From positions 1-36,609 of the forward strand of contig VDHG01000046.1 in NCBI GenBank assembly GCA_006228005.1: 36,609 nt of DNA. Direction: 5' to 3'. Under the pieces are notes generated by a model. The model did no database searches, was not told where the DNA came from, and saw only the letters and a program-made list of their open reading frames with translations. Both the position numbers and the translations under genes were made by a program. This DNA is from Testudinibacter crocodili (GTDB taxonomy: Bacteria; Pseudomonadota; Gammaproteobacteria; Enterobacterales; Pasteurellaceae). Shown here piece after piece: positions 35,617 through 36,609 of the stretch (within the stretch, counting starts at the first letter, position 1; each line of letters begins with the position of its first letter).

Positions 35617-36537
35617 ATGCCTAACCACTATCGTTCCAACTCACATATTTCAGCCCAAGTGCGGTCAGCCTGTGCCAAATTAACCAATCAAGACTTGGCA
35701 CAAACCATGTTGACCATTTTGACCGAACAACGTTTTATCGGACGTTTACCACACTTTACGGTGCAGCACCTTTGTCATAAATTCGATTTGACGGCAAGGG
35801 AGCTTTCGATTGCGCTGCTACCGATCGCTGCCGCTTACTCTCTCGCACCGATTTCACATTTTTATGTTGGTGCAGTTGCTATTGGTAGCAGTGGAAATTT
35901 CTACTTTGGCGCCAATATGGAGTTTATCGATACCAGTATGCAACAGACCGTCCATGCCGAACAAAGTGCAATTGCCCATGCGTGGATGCAGGGTGAAACC
36001 GCACTTGAAGAGATTTCGGTCAATTACGCCCCTTGTGGTCACTGTCGCCAATTTATGAATGAGCTCAATACTGCAGAAGGACTAATCATCAACCTGCCAC
36101 AGCGCCAGAATCAACGCCTGAGTGAGTATCTACCGAATAGTTTCGGACCTAAAGATCTCAATATCAATGAATTACTGCTGACTCCACGCCATCACGGCTT
36201 CAGCCTACTTAACACCGAAGATTTATTGATCGATACCGCACTTGAAGGTATCAACATCAGCCATGCACCTTACAGTGGAGCCTACGCTGGTGTTGCATTG
36301 GAAACTGAAGACAACTTCTATTTCATCGGCAGCTATGCAGAAAATGCGGCTTTCAATCCAAGCCTACCGGCACTACAAGTCGCTATCAATCACTTAATCC
36401 TTAGCGGATTTGAATTACAAAATATTAAAAGAGCGGTTCTGATCGAGAAAAAAGCCGAAATCAGCCAAAAAGTGATGGCAAAACAGCTGCTGGCAACCTT
36501 ATGTAAACTTCCGCTACAATATCTTTCAATTGATTAA
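35617..36537 (+). CDS. cdd: Cytidine deaminase
   Basis: Zinc enzyme that deaminates cytidine and deoxycytidine to uridine and deoxyuridine in pyrimidine salvage. The 306-residue protein is of the long two-domain type found in E. coli (294). The N-terminal catalytic core has H113-A-E115 in TVHAEQSAIAHAW and C140, C143 in APCGHCRQF for zinc and proton transfer, plus FYFGANMEFI. The second half is a broken-symmetry domain without zinc ligands. Start at 35617 follows GGAGG. Uptake signal cores lie at 35657, 35998 and 36235. It ends at a terminator. Confidence 0.96.
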   Translation: MPNHYRSNSHISAQVRSACAKLTNQDLAQTMLTILTEQRFIGRLPHFTVQHLCHKFDLTARELSIALLPIAAAYSLAPISHFYVGAVAIGSSGNFYFGANMEFIDTSMQQTVHAEQSAIAHAWMQGETALEEISVNYAPCGHCRQFMNELNTAEGLIINLPQRQNQRLSEYLPNSFGPKDLNINELLLTPRHHGFSLLNTEDLLIDTALEGINISHAPYSGAYAGVALETEDNFYFIGSYAENAAFNPSLPALQVAINHLILSGFELQNIKRAVLIEKKAEISQKVMAKQLLATLCKLPLQYLSID

Positions 36538-36542
36538 TGCCA

Positions 36543-36574
36543 AAAAGCCGCTTGGTCATCACCAGGCGGCTTTT
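36543..36574 (+). terminator. Intrinsic terminator of cdd
   Basis: AAAAGCCGCTTGGT (36543-36556) and ACCAGGCGGCTTTT (36561-36574) form a 14-bp stem with one wobble and a CATC loop, ending in TTTT, just after the cdd stop. The final 35 bases contain nothing I can identify. Confidence 0.9.
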
Positions 36575-36609
36575 ATCTATACGGATTAAACGGTATAGTA
36601 GACAAAATG

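Larger units (their letters stand above)
2738..36243. repeat. Dispersed Haemophilus-type DNA uptake signal sequences
   Basis: The 9-base core AAGTGCGGT was read on the plus strand starting at 3066, 8389, 12001, 12851, 13308, 13878, 22453, 24425, 25652, 27829, 28917, 29858, 30666, 31508 and 35657. As ACCGCACTT (minus) it starts at 2738, 3339, 5264, 9015, 10939, 16129, 16305, 18159, 19606, 20085, 21175, 24029, 25745, 28648, 29706, 35998 and 36235. These sites promote DNA uptake in naturally competent Pasteurellaceae and indicate the family. The count is by eye and may miss a few. Confidence 0.9.

Overview
The window is chromosomal DNA from a member of the Pasteurellaceae, most likely the Haemophilus/Aggregatibacter/Pasteurella/Basfia side of the family. 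The core of the Haemophilus-type DNA uptake signal (AAGTGCGGT or its complement) occurs at about 32 places on both strands, roughly once per 1.1 kb. The gene content fits as well: a vapXD toxin-antitoxin pair, the order ribH-nusB-thiL-pgpA-LysE, xseB-ispA-dxs and potABCD. Genus and species cannot be fixed from the sequence alone. I saw no rRNA, tRNA, insertion sequence, prophage or CRISPR array.

Layout. 88-3522: topA (-) and msrA (+). 3604-4078: vapX-vapD (-). 4246-23242: a large contiguous catabolic region for ascorbate and related acids. It holds ulaAB-ulaC-ulaD (-), with the PTS IIC and IIB parts fused in one protein; the divergent ulaR-ulaG (+); ulaE-ulaF and lyxK (-); the 2,3-diketo-L-gulonate operon yiaK-yiaL-yiaM-yiaN-yiaO (-); its divergent IclR-type regulator yiaJ (+); and a four-gene operon (+) with a two-domain sugar ABC ATPase, a permease, a periplasmic binding protein and an SMP-30-type lactonase. 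23295-28012: thiI (-), then xseB-ispA-dxs (+). 28013-28229: an intergenic segment that may encode a small RNA. 28230-31362: ribH-nusB-thiL-pgpA-LysE-family exporter (-). 31654-35511: potABCD (+). 35617-36537: cdd (+).

How the genes work together. Ascorbate enters as the 6-phosphate through UlaAB/UlaC and is opened by UlaG to 3-keto-L-gulonate 6-phosphate. Diketogulonate enters through the TRAP transporter YiaMNO, is reduced by YiaK and phosphorylated by LyxK. Both routes should meet at the single decarboxylase UlaD and proceed through UlaE and UlaF to D-xylulose 5-phosphate. The ABC/SMP-30 operon looks like a third entry route, probably for a sugar lactone or sugar acid. Its substrate is unknown.

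The most interesting observations are: (1) operator-like ATTTCA-N5-TGAAA(T/A) repeats shared by the yia promoter and the ABC/SMP-30 promoter, which tie the uncharacterised operon to YiaJ; (2) a possible sigma-E-type promoter followed about 90 nt later by a strong terminator downstream of dxs, a candidate small RNA; (3) repeated TAATCA/TGATTA operator candidates at ulaA/ulaR and before ulaE; (4) five short imperfect tandem duplications in intergenic DNA; (5) an in-frame 9-bp repeat that encodes the linker of the UlaA-UlaB fusion.
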